DNA from: a virus
Reading direction: 5' to 3' (one strand)
Length of the DNA stretch: 42,521 nt
Virus record (IMG/VR): IMGVR_UViG_3300048838_000291
Location: 1-42,521 of that record
Below, piece after piece: positions 23,063 to 31,160 of the stretch (its first letter is position 1; the number at the start of each line of letters is the position of its first letter). Made by a program: the position numbers and the translations under genes. The notes under the pieces are model-generated. The model was given only the letters and a program-made list of their open reading frames with translations. It was not told the DNA's origin and did not search any database.

Positions 23063-24484
23063 TTACAGCTGGACCAGGTAGACCTCGTCGTCGCCCGCCT
23101 CGAGGATGCGGCGGGCCTTGACCGTGACGTCGTTCGTCGCGATGCCGTCCTGCTCGCCGTCGGCGACCTCGGTCACCTGGCCGACGGGGATCACGATTCC
23201 GACGATGTTGCCCTTCGTGGTGCCGAGCAGCTGCGCCACCCGGACGTTCGTCCCGACGTCGCGCGCGGCCTTCCAGTCGAACGCGGTGTGGACGCGGTCG
23301 ACGGTGCACACGATCTGCGGGTCGCGGTCCGTGATGTTCGAACCGGTCGCGCCGCCGGGGCGGTTCGCGTCCAGGTTCGGGGCAACGGTGCCGCTGTTGC
23401 TGTAGTCGAACTTCTTCGACGGCAGGCGGAGCATCGTCGCGCCGAGCCCGTAGGCACAGATCGCGTTCACGTAGCGCGGTGGCTTGATCGTCGTCAGCGC
23501 GCCGGTCGCCAGCGGCAGCGCGGCCACCTGCGGGCCGATGTCGCCGCTGAAGGTCCAGGCGAACTTCGCCGCCTGGCCGACCTCGGCGCCGAGCGTGAAG
23601 TCGCCGCGGCCGCCGAGAACCTGCGTCTGCAGGCCGTCCAGGTTGTGCTGCAGCGTCAGCGACGGCGTCTCGATCTGCGTCGGCGGCGCGCCGATCACCG
23701 CCGTTCCGCCGGCGGCGCTGCGCAGCGTGTAGCCGTCGGCGACCGGGCCGAACACCAGCGCGGCGTCGATGTCCTCCATGCTGCCGTTGTCCGTGATGAT
23801 CTGCAGCGAGCCGACGGCGACGCCGCCGCTCTCGACCGTCACGAACTCGCCGACCGCGGCCGGGGCCGTGCCGGTCCAGGTGCCGGTCGTCACGTTCAGG
23901 AGCTTCCGGCTCGTCGGCTGGTAGCACACGCCGGCGTAGTCGGCGACCGCGCTCGCGGTGGCCGTGGTGGCGCTGCTCTCGCCGGTCACGGACGCCGCCG
24001 TGAACGTGCCGGCGATCATGGCGACGACGATCACGCCGGCGGCCGTCAGGCGCGGCGCCAGCGCCGTGCCGCCCGTGAACAGGCCGACGATCACGCCGCG
24101 GTTCGCGCCGCTGCCGGAGCTCAGGATCTCGCCCACCTGGAACCCGGTCCCGGTCGGACTGCCGACGGTGACCGCCTTCAGGACCACCCGGCGGAAGCCG
24201 CAGCCACGCACGTAGCGGTCCCACTCCGGCGCATCGACGGGCGGCGAGGTCGTGTCGCCGCTGCCGCGCCAATCGGTCTGGAACGTCAACTGCCGCGACT
24301 GCCGGCCGACCGGCGTGTCGGCACGGCTCAAGGACGGGCCGGACGGCACCGATTCCACCTGCTCGACGCTGTCGCTCAGTGACGGCTCGTAGGCCAGCAC
24401 GGCGTCGGCGCCGCTGATCGTTGCCGCCTCGCCCTCGCTCGTCTCGATGGCTCCCAGGACCTGCTGCTTTCGTTGGATCGGCAT
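23063..24484 (-). CDS. Major tail (tube) protein, enlarged
   Basis: The 473-residue product lies directly upstream of the chaperone genes, the place of lambda V. It begins MPIQRKQQVLGAIETSEG and its C-terminal part has the tube-like pattern (GDFTLGAEVGQAAKFAWTFS; RDPQIVCTVDRVHTAFDWKA). Residues about 110-235 look like an inserted beta-sandwich module with VGEILSSGSGANRGVIVG and VTGESSATTATA. Such inserts often decorate the outer tail surface and may bind glycans. It is about twice the length of lambda V. The leader is CAACCACA without a classical ribosome-binding site. Confidence 0.78.
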   Translation of the reverse strand: MPIQRKQQVLGAIETSEGEAATISGADAVLAYEPSLSDSVEQVESVPSGPSLSRADTPVGRQSRQLTFQTDWRGSGDTTSPPVDAPEWDRYVRGCGFRRVVLKAVTVGSPTGTGFQVGEILSSGSGANRGVIVGLFTGGTALAPRLTAAGVIVVAMIAGTFTAASVTGESSATTATASAVADYAGVCYQPTSRKLLNVTTGTWTGTAPAAVGEFVTVESGGVAVGSLQIITDNGSMEDIDAALVFGPVADGYTLRSAAGGTAVIGAPPTQIETPSLTLQHNLDGLQTQVLGGRGDFTLGAEVGQAAKFAWTFSGDIGPQVAALPLATGALTTIKPPRYVNAICAYGLGATMLRLPSKKFDYSNSGTVAPNLDANRPGGATGSNITDRDPQIVCTVDRVHTAFDWKAARDVGTNVRVAQLLGTTKGNIVGIVIPVGQVTEVADGEQDGIATNDVTVKARRILEAGDDEVYLVQL

Positions 24485-24494
24485 TGTGGTTGTC

Positions 24495-24842
24495 TCACGG
24501 AATCAGGGCTTCTTCGAACTGTGCAACGACGCTGCGCGCGAACTTCGCCGAGCGCCATTGCACCTGCGGCTCGCCCATCCAGAGCGCGCGCACGTTCTCG
24601 CCGGTTCTCGGAACGGCAAGGATGAAGGTTCCGAGCCCGTGGTCTTCGTGGTGTGCTCGCACCGCGGCCGCAACGGCGGCCGGCACTTCCAGCCACGTGA
24701 AGGTCCACACGCGAACGCGAACCTGTTCGTCGACGACGCGCCACCGGCCGACGTGGCCAGGCGGCGACCGCTGCAGCGTGTCGTCGAACGCGACGGACAC
24801 CAGCGACGGCGTCGGCAGTGCGTTCGCCGGGATCGAGCTCAT
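24495..24842 (-). CDS. Tail-region structural or assembly protein (115 aa)
   Basis: The 115-residue product starts MSSIPANALPTPSLVSVAFD and has a beta-rich core (VRVRVWTFTWLEVPAAVAAA). Its position between the U-like terminator and the major tail protein suggests a minor tail or tail-completion protein. It overlaps the upstream gene by four bases. No family was recognised. Confidence 0.6.
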   Translation of the reverse strand: MSSIPANALPTPSLVSVAFDDTLQRSPPGHVGRWRVVDEQVRVRVWTFTWLEVPAAVAAAVRAHHEDHGLGTFILAVPRTGENVRALWMGEPQVQWRSAKFARSVVAQFEEALIP

Positions 24843-25318
24843 TCGTAGGACGGTGCGTAGGTCGACGGGTCGTCGACGTTGTGCCGGTAGGTGATCGTCA
24901 GCCGCAGCACGGCCTCGACCTCGTTATCGCCGGTCGGGTCCGCCTGGTCGTGGCCGTCGATCAGGAGCTCCGAGAACCCGTCCGGCCACGCGATCTCGGG
25001 ATCAGCCACGGCGGCCTCGAGCTCGACGACGCACCGGTCCAGGTAGCGGTAGGCATCGCCTTGCGGCTCGTCGTCGGTGGCGTCGATGTCGGCGTCGGCG
25101 TCCTCGCTGTGCACGCTCACCAGCACGCGAACCTGCAGGGTGCACGCGTAGAGCACTTGGTTCGCGAACTGCTTCTGCTCGCCGATCAGGAACACGATCG
25201 CCCGGCGCTGGTACTCGGCCCCCAGGTTCCGCAAGCTGCGCAGCTGCGCGGTCCAGTTCGGGAGCGTCTTCAGGTGCGCGACCAGCACGCCCAGGATCTG
25301 ATCACGAATCGACGCCAC
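24839..25318 (-). CDS. Tail terminator protein (lambda U-like)
   Basis: The 159-residue product begins MASIRDQILGVLVAHLKTLP, followed by a beta-rich domain with VLVSVHSEDADADIDATDDE and a C-terminal EVEAVLRLTITYRHNVDDP. The N-terminal helix, central sheet and length fit the U/tail-terminator family, which caps the growing tube and joins it to the head. It lies at the family's usual place between connector genes and the major tail protein and overlaps the upstream gene by 17 bases. Confidence 0.65.
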   Translation of the reverse strand: MASIRDQILGVLVAHLKTLPNWTAQLRSLRNLGAEYQRRAIVFLIGEQKQFANQVLYACTLQVRVLVSVHSEDADADIDATDDEPQGDAYRYLDRCVVELEAAVADPEIAWPDGFSELLIDGHDQADPTGDNEVEAVLRLTITYRHNVDDPSTYAPSYE

Positions 25319-26093
25319 GGGCCCAGTCCTCCAGGATGCGGTTTGCGGTGTCCTCCCACTGCGAAGCGCGCTCGCTCTCGAGCGATTCCCACGTGTCGTA
25401 CATCTTCAGCGTCGGCTTCATGTCGACGAAGCGCGTCAGGAGGAACCGCAGCCGCAGCTTCTCGACGACCACCGTCGGCGGCGGCCCCTGCAGCGCCGGC
25501 CCCTTGCGGCGCCGCGTCCGGCCGCCGGCGCCGGCCTTCTGCCGCTTCGGCCGGCGGAACTTGCGCTCGACCTCGTACAGCAGCGCCGTTCCCGCCTGCT
25601 TCTTGCTCGGCCGGAACACCAGGTCCTTGCCGGTCGACTCGCGCCACCGCTTCGGCGAGCCCGGCCGCGTGCGCACCGGAATCGCCATCCACTTCGCCGT
25701 GCGCAGGTCCTCGCCGAACTCGTGCACCGGCAGGACGATGTTCCCGGTGCTCGCCTCGGCGCCTAGCAGCTGCAGCAGCGCGCGGGCTTCCTCCGGCGTC
25801 TGCGCCCGTTTCTTGTCCGTCGGCGTGACGGTGTAGGTGACGTCCAGGGGGCCGCGGGATTCGGGGTCCGGGCCGTCGTTGACGCCGTAGACCTCGATGC
25901 CGCCGGCGCGGCCGAACTTCACGCCCTTGGCCCGGAACCAGGCGCGACGGTGATCGCCGAGCGCCCGGATCATGTAGTTTCGCAGCCAGAAGTAGCTCAC
26001 CCGCGGCGCGCGCGCGACCAGGTTCGCGACGCGATCGACGTCGAGCTCGACCTTCAGCACCCGGTCGTTCGCGAGAACGGTCGTCAGCGCCAC
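25302..26093 (-). CDS. Minor tail / neck protein (lambda Z-like position)
   Basis: The 263-residue product has the pattern of neck or tail-completion proteins: an N-terminal WLRNYMIRALGDHRRAWFRA helix, a central basic loop (RRPKRQKAGAGGRTRRRKGP) and a C-terminal helical segment (RASQWEDTANRILEDWARGV). It occupies the place of lambda Z, between the FII-like connector and the terminator. The basic loop may contact DNA in the neck, or is a flexible insertion. The call rests mainly on order and shape. Confidence 0.6.
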   Translation of the reverse strand: MALTTVLANDRVLKVELDVDRVANLVARAPRVSYFWLRNYMIRALGDHRRAWFRAKGVKFGRAGGIEVYGVNDGPDPESRGPLDVTYTVTPTDKKRAQTPEEARALLQLLGAEASTGNIVLPVHEFGEDLRTAKWMAIPVRTRPGSPKRWRESTGKDLVFRPSKKQAGTALLYEVERKFRRPKRQKAGAGGRTRRRKGPALQGPPPTVVVEKLRLRFLLTRFVDMKPTLKMYDTWESLESERASQWEDTANRILEDWARGVDS

Positions 26094-26096
26094 GGC

Positions 26097-26444
26097 TCAG
26101 GCCTCCACGCGCACGAGGAACATCGCCTCGTCTTGCGCGACCACCCAGCGCACACGCGCGCGCGCAGCGGCCTTGCCGAGCTCGAGAACGCACGTGACGT
26201 AGTCGCCTGGCGTCACGGCCGGGATGCCCTCGACGCCGTCGACGTCGCGCGGGATCGCCACGTTGGCCATCAGCACCGACACCTGCGGCGCCCCCTCGAG
26301 CGGTTCCAGGTCCAGCCGGTCGACCACGGCCTGGCCAATCCAGCTGCCGCCGGCCCGGAACGTGTACGTGACCTCTTCGCCGTGGTGATCCGCGCGCACG
26401 AGCACCGTCCGCGCGTGCCGGGCCATCAGGTCGCGCAGCGTCAC
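26097..26444 (-). CDS. Head-tail joining protein (lambda FII-like)
   Basis: The start is GTG at 26444, overlapping the upstream TGA. The 115-residue product begins with a helix (MTLRDLMARHARTVLVRAD if GTG is read as Met), then a beta-barrel-like region (EVTYTFRAGG, VSVLMANVAIPRD, GDYVTCVLELG, EAMFLVRVEA). Length and strand pattern fit the FII/neck family, which attaches the tail to the filled head. Order supports it. Confidence 0.58.
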   Translation of the reverse strand: MTLRDLMARHARTVLVRADHHGEEVTYTFRAGGSWIGQAVVDRLDLEPLEGAPQVSVLMANVAIPRDVDGVEGIPAVTPGDYVTCVLELGKAAARARVRWVVAQDEAMFLVRVEA

Positions 26445-26740
26445 CGCCGGCCACCGCGGCGCCGGCCTGGCGCCGCCTGGCGCCCGCCGCCGCCGGCGGG
26501 TTCCGCCTCGCCATGGTCGCCGTCGTCGTCGTCGCCAGCCGCTGGCGGCGGGCCGGCGGCAGCGGCCGGCCTGGCCGGGCCGGTCGCGTCGATGACCACC
26601 TGGCCGGCGACGTGCGACGCGTCGATGGCCGTCAGGTCGTGCCGGAACATCAGGTGCCGCAGATCGCCGGCAGGCAGACTGCATTCGCCCTCGAGCAGCA
26701 CGAGGTGCGTCCGCTTGTCGACGATCTGCACCCGCACCAT
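26441..26740 (-). CDS. Small head-region protein with disordered acidic/basic tail (99 aa)
   Basis: The ATG at 26740 opens a 99-residue product beginning MVRVQIVDKRTHLVLLEGEC. After about 55 residues of folded sequence (LMFRHDLTAIDASHVAG) comes a low-complexity tail: Ala/Pro-rich, then DDDDGDHGE, then Gly- and Arg-rich. It sits between the decoration protein and the FII-like connector, the place of lambda FI or a connector. No function can be assigned. Confidence 0.55.
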   Translation of the reverse strand: MVRVQIVDKRTHLVLLEGECSLPAGDLRHLMFRHDLTAIDASHVAGQVVIDATGPARPAAAAGPPPAAGDDDDGDHGEAEPAGGGGRQAAPGRRRGGRR

Positions 26741-26744
26741 CGGG

Positions 26745-27218
26745 CTAGATGCTCCGATCCGCCGTCGCCTCGAACGCGACCAGGATCTCGGCCGACGCGG
26801 CACCGATCGCCGCCTCGGGCACCAGGTGCACCTTGCCGATGGGGATGTTGTTCGTGCCGGCCGCGGTCGTGAACGTGTCGCCGTCGCTGGCGTAGACGGT
26901 GACGCCGGAATCGGTGCGGGCCCAGTTGCTGCCGTTGGCGACGGTCAGCCAGGCCTTGCCCTTCGTCTCCACGACGACCGTCGTCGAGCCGGCGGTGCCG
27001 CCGAACGGCGAGCCGGTGAGGTTGTTCTTGCCCTCGTGCGCGAACCCCAGGAACTGGCCCGACGCGGTCGGGACACAGTTCGCAGCGGCGCCGGTGCTCG
27101 CGTCCTTCATCAGCGCGGCGCCGGCGAAGAGCTCGCTGTTGGCGTTCATCGGGTAGGCGATCCGCGGGCCCGGAGCGCCATGGAACTTGCGCGGCTTGTT
27201 CTCGGTCAGGTTGGCCAT
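26745..27218 (-). CDS. Capsid decoration-like protein (157 aa)
   Basis: The 157-residue product directly follows the major capsid gene. It begins MANLTENKPRKFHGAPGPRI, then NSELFAGAALMKDASTGAA, GQFLGFAHEG and TVYASDGDTFTTA; such strands are typical of decoration or DUF2190-like proteins that bind the outside of the capsid lattice. A good ribosome-binding site (CACGAGGAAACG) precedes the ATG, which fits high expression. Its leader contains a strong GC hairpin. Confidence 0.7.
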   Translation of the reverse strand: MANLTENKPRKFHGAPGPRIAYPMNANSELFAGAALMKDASTGAAANCVPTASGQFLGFAHEGKNNLTGSPFGGTAGSTTVVVETKGKAWLTVANGSNWARTDSGVTVYASDGDTFTTAAGTNNIPIGKVHLVPEAAIGAASAEILVAFEATADRSI

Positions 27219-27266
27219 CGTTTCCTCGTGTGATTCTGCAGGGGTTGTTCGATCAGGTGCCAGGCA

Positions 27267-27292
27267 GGCGCGCCGCGCGGGGGCGGCGCGCC
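27267..27292 (-). other. Perfect GC hairpin between capsid and decoration genes
   Basis: GGCGCGCCGC at 27267-27276 pairs without mismatch with GCGGCGCGCC at 27283-27292 around a 6-nt loop. No T-run follows on the minus strand, so it is not a standard terminator. It lies in a 96-bp gap, one of the few gaps in the structural operon. It may stabilise or process the mRNA. Confidence 0.75.
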
Positions 27293-27314
27293 AGTCCTAC
27301 CCGCCGGGGTCGGA

Positions 27315-28241
27315 CTACGTGAGCTCGGTCCGCGTCGCCAGTTCGAAGCGGCCCAAGGCCGCCTGGCCGACACGCTTCGCGCCGAACGCGACGGAGTCCT
27401 TCCAGAACCCGTTGTCGCTCTCGGCGCCCAGCGTCTTGAACGCGTCCGACAGTTCGCGTTCCTGCCACAGCAGCGCGCGCACGTTCGCATCGGTGCGGAA
27501 CGTGTGGATGCGGCGACCGGCGGCCGCGGCCGTGCCGGTGAGCCTGGCGTTCGCCGCGATCTGGATGTCGACGCCGGCGTTGATCAGCGTGTTGGACACG
27601 CCGGCCGACGTGAACTGGTTCTGCTTCGCCGCGACGGCAGCCGACCAGAACTTCGGCGGGACCATGACCAGGAACGACATCGCGTCTTCGTTGACGGGGT
27701 CGCCGTTCTCGTCCTTGAACCCCATCTGCGCCTGGATCGCGAGGAGGATCGCCTTCGCCATCTCGGCCGACGTCGGGTCGTCGGGATCGGCGACGTCGAG
27801 CGTCAGGAGGTTCTGCGCGGTGCCGTACTTGACGTGCGTCCCGTAGAACGCGACGCCGTCGTAGGCCGTGCCGTTCGCCTCGAGCAGTTCGGAGATGATC
27901 CGGTCGGGCAGGATCGCGGCCTTGCTGCCCAGGTCGCGCACGCGGCCCATCAGCTGGCCGGTCTTGTCCATCGTGACGTCGTCGACGTCGGCCTCGATCG
28001 TGGCCGTGAACTTGTCGTTGACGATCGTCAGCCCCGCGTCGCGCAGCTGCTGGCGTTCGCGCTCGCCGGCCCACTTCTTCATGCCGGGAGCCTGGCCCAG
28101 CCACTTGTAGACCTCGAGCGGTTGGTCGGTCGTGACCATGCTCGCGATCTGCGGCACCCACGAACGGGAAGCGCGCTGCTCGAGCGAAAGGAAGTAGTTA
28201 CCGCGGATGTTGCGGTAGCTCAGTGATTGCACCGTGCCCAT
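27315..28241 (-). CDS. Major capsid protein (Mu gpT-like)
   Basis: The 308-residue product fits the Mu-like major head subunit family: LEVYKWLGQAPGMKKWAGER near residue 42, then GLTIVNDKFTATIEADVDDV, FYGTHVKYGT, FLVMVPPKFWSA and a C-terminal LLWQERELSDAFK. The family has the HK97 capsid fold. It has its own leader with a ribosome-binding site (GAGGACCGAAG) and sits after the protease-scaffold gene. Combining a Mu-type capsid with a lambda-type portal and terminase shows module exchange. It is flanked on both sides by perfect GC hairpins. Confidence 0.88.
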   Translation of the reverse strand: MGTVQSLSYRNIRGNYFLSLEQRASRSWVPQIASMVTTDQPLEVYKWLGQAPGMKKWAGERERQQLRDAGLTIVNDKFTATIEADVDDVTMDKTGQLMGRVRDLGSKAAILPDRIISELLEANGTAYDGVAFYGTHVKYGTAQNLLTLDVADPDDPTSAEMAKAILLAIQAQMGFKDENGDPVNEDAMSFLVMVPPKFWSAAVAAKQNQFTSAGVSNTLINAGVDIQIAANARLTGTAAAAGRRIHTFRTDANVRALLWQERELSDAFKTLGAESDNGFWKDSVAFGAKRVGQAALGRFELATRTELT

Positions 28242-28301
28242 GGTTCTTCGGTCCTCGTGTTCTGTTTGGTTTGGTCGTTCTCGTGTCCGTCGTCACCCGC
28301 T

Positions 28302-28327
28302 CGCGCGCGCCGGTCGCGGCGCGCGCG
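28302..28327 (-). other. Perfect GC hairpin upstream of the major capsid gene
   Basis: CGCGCGCGCCG at 28302-28312 pairs exactly with CGGCGCGCGCG at 28317-28327, leaving a 4-nt loop. It lies in the 94-bp gap between the protease-scaffold stop and the capsid ribosome-binding site. No T-run follows on the minus strand. It resembles the hairpin on the other side of the capsid gene and may protect or define a capsid mRNA. Confidence 0.75.
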
Positions 28328-28335
28328 CGTCCCGC

Positions 28336-29466
28336 TCAATCGGTCTGCGCCGCGTCCAGCTGCGCGCGGGTGCCGTAGTCCTTGCAGCGGTGCTTGTTCC
28401 GGCAGTAGGCCAGCCAGACGTTCTTGTCGCCGCCGAACTCGGCCCGCAGCTTCGCGGACTCGGCCCACTGCACTTCGAGATCGTCCTCGGCGAGCTCGGC
28501 GGCATCGGTGGCCGGCGCCGGCTTCTTGCGCGGCAGGACCTCGGCGCTGTTGCCGGCGGCGAGCGGTTCGGCGGCGGCCGCGGCGGCCGTCGGCTTCTTC
28601 GCCGCCAGCCGGACCTTCAGGTCCTGGTTCAGCTGCAGCAGCGCATCGGACAGCGCGACGCCATCGGCGATCAGCTTCCGCGCGAGCTCGATCTGTGCGT
28701 CGGCGGCGGATTCGAGGATCACGTTCGCACGCTTGCGCTCGGCCTCCGCGGCGTCCTGCGTCAGCTTCGCCGAATCGACTTCGGGAACCGCCGGGGCGGG
28801 GGCCGCGGCGACGGGAGCGGCGTTCGCCGCGGGTTGCTTGGTCGTCATGTTCTCGTTCAGGGAAAGGACCGCGACCACTTCGCCGGCGTCGGCCGACAGC
28901 GAGGTAGCGGAAGTGTCGTCGTCGACACCCAGCGCCGTGAAAGTCACTTCGCGCAGGGTGCACTCTCGAAAGATCACGCCGGGGCCGACCATCGTTCCGC
29001 CGTTCAGTTCGGACTCTTCGCCTTCGGCCAGGCGGAGCACCTTGTGCGGCTCGAAGTAGGTCGACGCTTGCCAGGGGAACCCGGCATCGCTGTCGGCCAT
29101 CACTTCGGCGGCCGCTTCACTGTGCAGCATCAAGCTACCCTCGGCGATCAGACCGCGAGTCTTGTCGACGCGCAGTGCGGTCGTGAACCCGACGCGCAGG
29201 TCGGTTCGATGGTTCATCAGCACCGGCAGCTTCTGCTTCATGCGGATTCCGGCCAGGTCGATGCCAAGCTGCCCGTACCACCAGTGCGAAAGCGGCTTGC
29301 CCGACAGCGCGACCATCGAGAACGGGCGGGTCTTCGGTGCCCCTTCGTCGCCCTCGGCCGCCACGGCGGCCGCGAGCTCGATCGGCGTCAGCGCCTGCAG
29401 GTAGCACGCCTGCAGCGGGATTCGGACTTCCGCGCCTGGCGCGGCCTCGAGCATGGTCGGGTTCAT
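28336..29466 (-). CDS. Prohead protease with C-terminal scaffold domain
   Basis: The 376-residue product begins MNPTMLEAAPGAEVRIPLQA. The N-terminal 200 residues resemble prohead proteases: a likely catalytic His in LPVLMNHRTDLRVG, a Gly-rich turn, a likely Ser in FPWQASTYFEP and TLREVTFTALG. Residues about 205-320 are Ala/Pro-rich then helical (AERKRANVILESAADAQIEL), as in scaffold proteins. An internal ATG at 28848 could give the scaffold alone, as in lambda C/Nu3. The last 45 residues have WAESAKLRAEFGGDKNVWLAY. The ATG overlaps the portal stop. Confidence 0.78.
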   Translation of the reverse strand: MNPTMLEAAPGAEVRIPLQACYLQALTPIELAAAVAAEGDEGAPKTRPFSMVALSGKPLSHWWYGQLGIDLAGIRMKQKLPVLMNHRTDLRVGFTTALRVDKTRGLIAEGSLMLHSEAAAEVMADSDAGFPWQASTYFEPHKVLRLAEGEESELNGGTMVGPGVIFRECTLREVTFTALGVDDDTSATSLSADAGEVVAVLSLNENMTTKQPAANAAPVAAAPAPAVPEVDSAKLTQDAAEAERKRANVILESAADAQIELARKLIADGVALSDALLQLNQDLKVRLAAKKPTAAAAAAEPLAAGNSAEVLPRKKPAPATDAAELAEDDLEVQWAESAKLRAEFGGDKNVWLAYCRNKHRCKDYGTRAQLDAAQTD

Positions 29467-31160
29467 TCGTCTTCGGCTCCTGCAGCGGCCTTGTCGGCGT
29501 CGCTGTCGTCGGTGGCGTCGTCGTCGGTGGGTTCGTCCTTGGTGTCGGCGTCGTCGTCCGGCGGATCGTCGTCGTCGTCGGCGCCGCCGTCCGCCGGCGG
29601 CGATGGCTCGTTCGGCTTGCGCGTCAGCGCGCCACCCTTGAGCCCCATCTCCTGTTCGATCTTCGCTGCTTCGCGCAGGAACGCACCGCGCTCGCGCAGG
29701 ACCTCGAGCCAGTGCAGACCCTGGCGGCTCGCCTCGATCTGCGGCGTCGAAATGTTCGCGGCGATCGCGGCGTCGCTGCCGGCGGCGTCGGCGACCGGGT
29801 CGACGATTCCGTAGGCCGGCGCCACCCATCGGCACGCCAGGAACGGCCGGTCGTTGTCGACCCAGCGCGGCGACGGCGGCACCAACCGGCCACTGTTGAC
29901 CGCGGCACGGATGACGTTCCGGTACCATGGCCGGTTGAACTGGCGGTTCAGCTTCGAACGCGCCTGGTCGAACCCTCGGCGGACCTCGCGAAGCAGCGTG
30001 CGCGAGCTCGAAAGGTTCATGCGGCCGAAGTCCTTGGCGACCATCTCGTACGCCAGGCCCAGCGACGAGCAGAACGCACGAAGGACGCGCGTCACGAACG
30101 TATCGAACTGCGCGCCGGGCCGGTTCGGCGAGAACGCCACCGGCTCTTCGCCTTCGTTCAGGTACTCGATCGTGCCGGCGTTGAGCTCCTGGTAGTACGT
30201 CTGCCCGGTCGCCTGTTCGTTGTCCTGCACCGGAAACACGTCCTGGTCGGTTTCCGAAAGCGGCCGCCGAATGAACATCGCGTAGTTGCTCGCGGCGCGC
30301 GCGGCGATGAGCTCGGAATCGAGGTAGTGGTGCAGGTGACGCGCGTAGAGCAGCGACGCCGCGGTCCACGGCACGCCGCGCGTCTGCCCGGCGCGGCGCC
30401 GGCGGAACACGTGCTGCACCATGCTGTACTCGCCGGACTCCGCGGCGAGCCGCACCGTCTCGCGGGACGCGTTGTAGCCGAACAGGCTGTCGTCCGGGTG
30501 CCCTCGCATGACGTGGTAGGCGACCGCGCGGCCGTGCGCGTCGAGCTCAACGCCGCCGCGCATCGTGTCCGTGTCGACGTGGTTCGGCGACTCCAGCCGG
30601 TCGACGTCGATCAGTTCGCACGCCAGCATGCCGTCGCCGCCCATCACCGCGTGCGACAGCGTCTCGCCGTCCGACACCCAGCAGCGAACGACGAGCTCCT
30701 GCAGGTCGTAGAAGCTTCCGGTGCCGGTCGCGTCGGCCTCTTCGTCGGACCACCGTTCCCACTCGGCCAGGCAGGCCGCGTTCCACTCGTCACATTGCTT
30801 CTCGGTGAGCCCCGTCGACGCCGGCGTGCAGGCCGGTTGCGGCGTGATGCCGGTTCCGACGATGTTCTCGGCGTGAATGTCCGCGGCGCTGCTGGCGTGC
30901 GCGTCGTCGCGGATCAGCGCGCGCGACAGGTCGCGAAGCGTCTTCAGGTCCGGCAGGATGTCGCCGTCGGCCGAGACGCTGCGCTCGGGCCCGTTGACGC
31001 GCGACACCCGCGCCGCCTCGAACGCGAGCAGCGCGGCAGACTTCACGCGGGCCTTCTGCATCCGGTGCACCAGCTGCGGCGCCAGGATGGACACGGTGCG
31101 GTCGACGGCGCGCGCCAGCTTGCCGGCGATGCCGGCGTAGATCGGTTGTCGTTTCATCAC
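29463..31160 (-). CDS. Portal protein (lambda gpB family)
   Basis: The 565-residue product fits the lambda-type portal family: DLKTLRDLSRALIRDDAHAS near residue 70, WCVSDGETL-like core (CWVSDGETLSHAVMGG), QHVFRRRRAGQTRGVPWTAA near 245, and EQATGQTYYQELNAGTIEYL. It forms the twelve-subunit ring at the head vertex through which DNA is packaged. The last 50 residues are extremely acidic (Asp-rich) and probably disordered. The first codons are ATG ATG, and either may be used. It overlaps both neighbours by four bases. Confidence 0.88.
   Translation of the reverse strand: MMKRQPIYAGIAGKLARAVDRTVSILAPQLVHRMQKARVKSAALLAFEAARVSRVNGPERSVSADGDILPDLKTLRDLSRALIRDDAHASSAADIHAENIVGTGITPQPACTPASTGLTEKQCDEWNAACLAEWERWSDEEADATGTGSFYDLQELVVRCWVSDGETLSHAVMGGDGMLACELIDVDRLESPNHVDTDTMRGGVELDAHGRAVAYHVMRGHPDDSLFGYNASRETVRLAAESGEYSMVQHVFRRRRAGQTRGVPWTAASLLYARHLHHYLDSELIAARAASNYAMFIRRPLSETDQDVFPVQDNEQATGQTYYQELNAGTIEYLNEGEEPVAFSPNRPGAQFDTFVTRVLRAFCSSLGLAYEMVAKDFGRMNLSSSRTLLREVRRGFDQARSKLNRQFNRPWYRNVIRAAVNSGRLVPPSPRWVDNDRPFLACRWVAPAYGIVDPVADAAGSDAAIAANISTPQIEASRQGLHWLEVLRERGAFLREAAKIEQEMGLKGGALTRKPNEPSPPADGGADDDDDPPDDDADTKDEPTDDDATDDSDADKAAAGAEDE

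Noticed and set aside
27267-28327. Hairpins around the capsid gene as intrinsic terminators
   Set aside because: No T-run follows either stem on the transcribed strand, and downstream structural genes need the same transcript.
28336-30369. 677-codon frame covering protease-scaffold and part of the portal gene
   Set aside because: The portal is well supported in another frame there. The real start is the ATG at 29466, which overlaps the portal stop.
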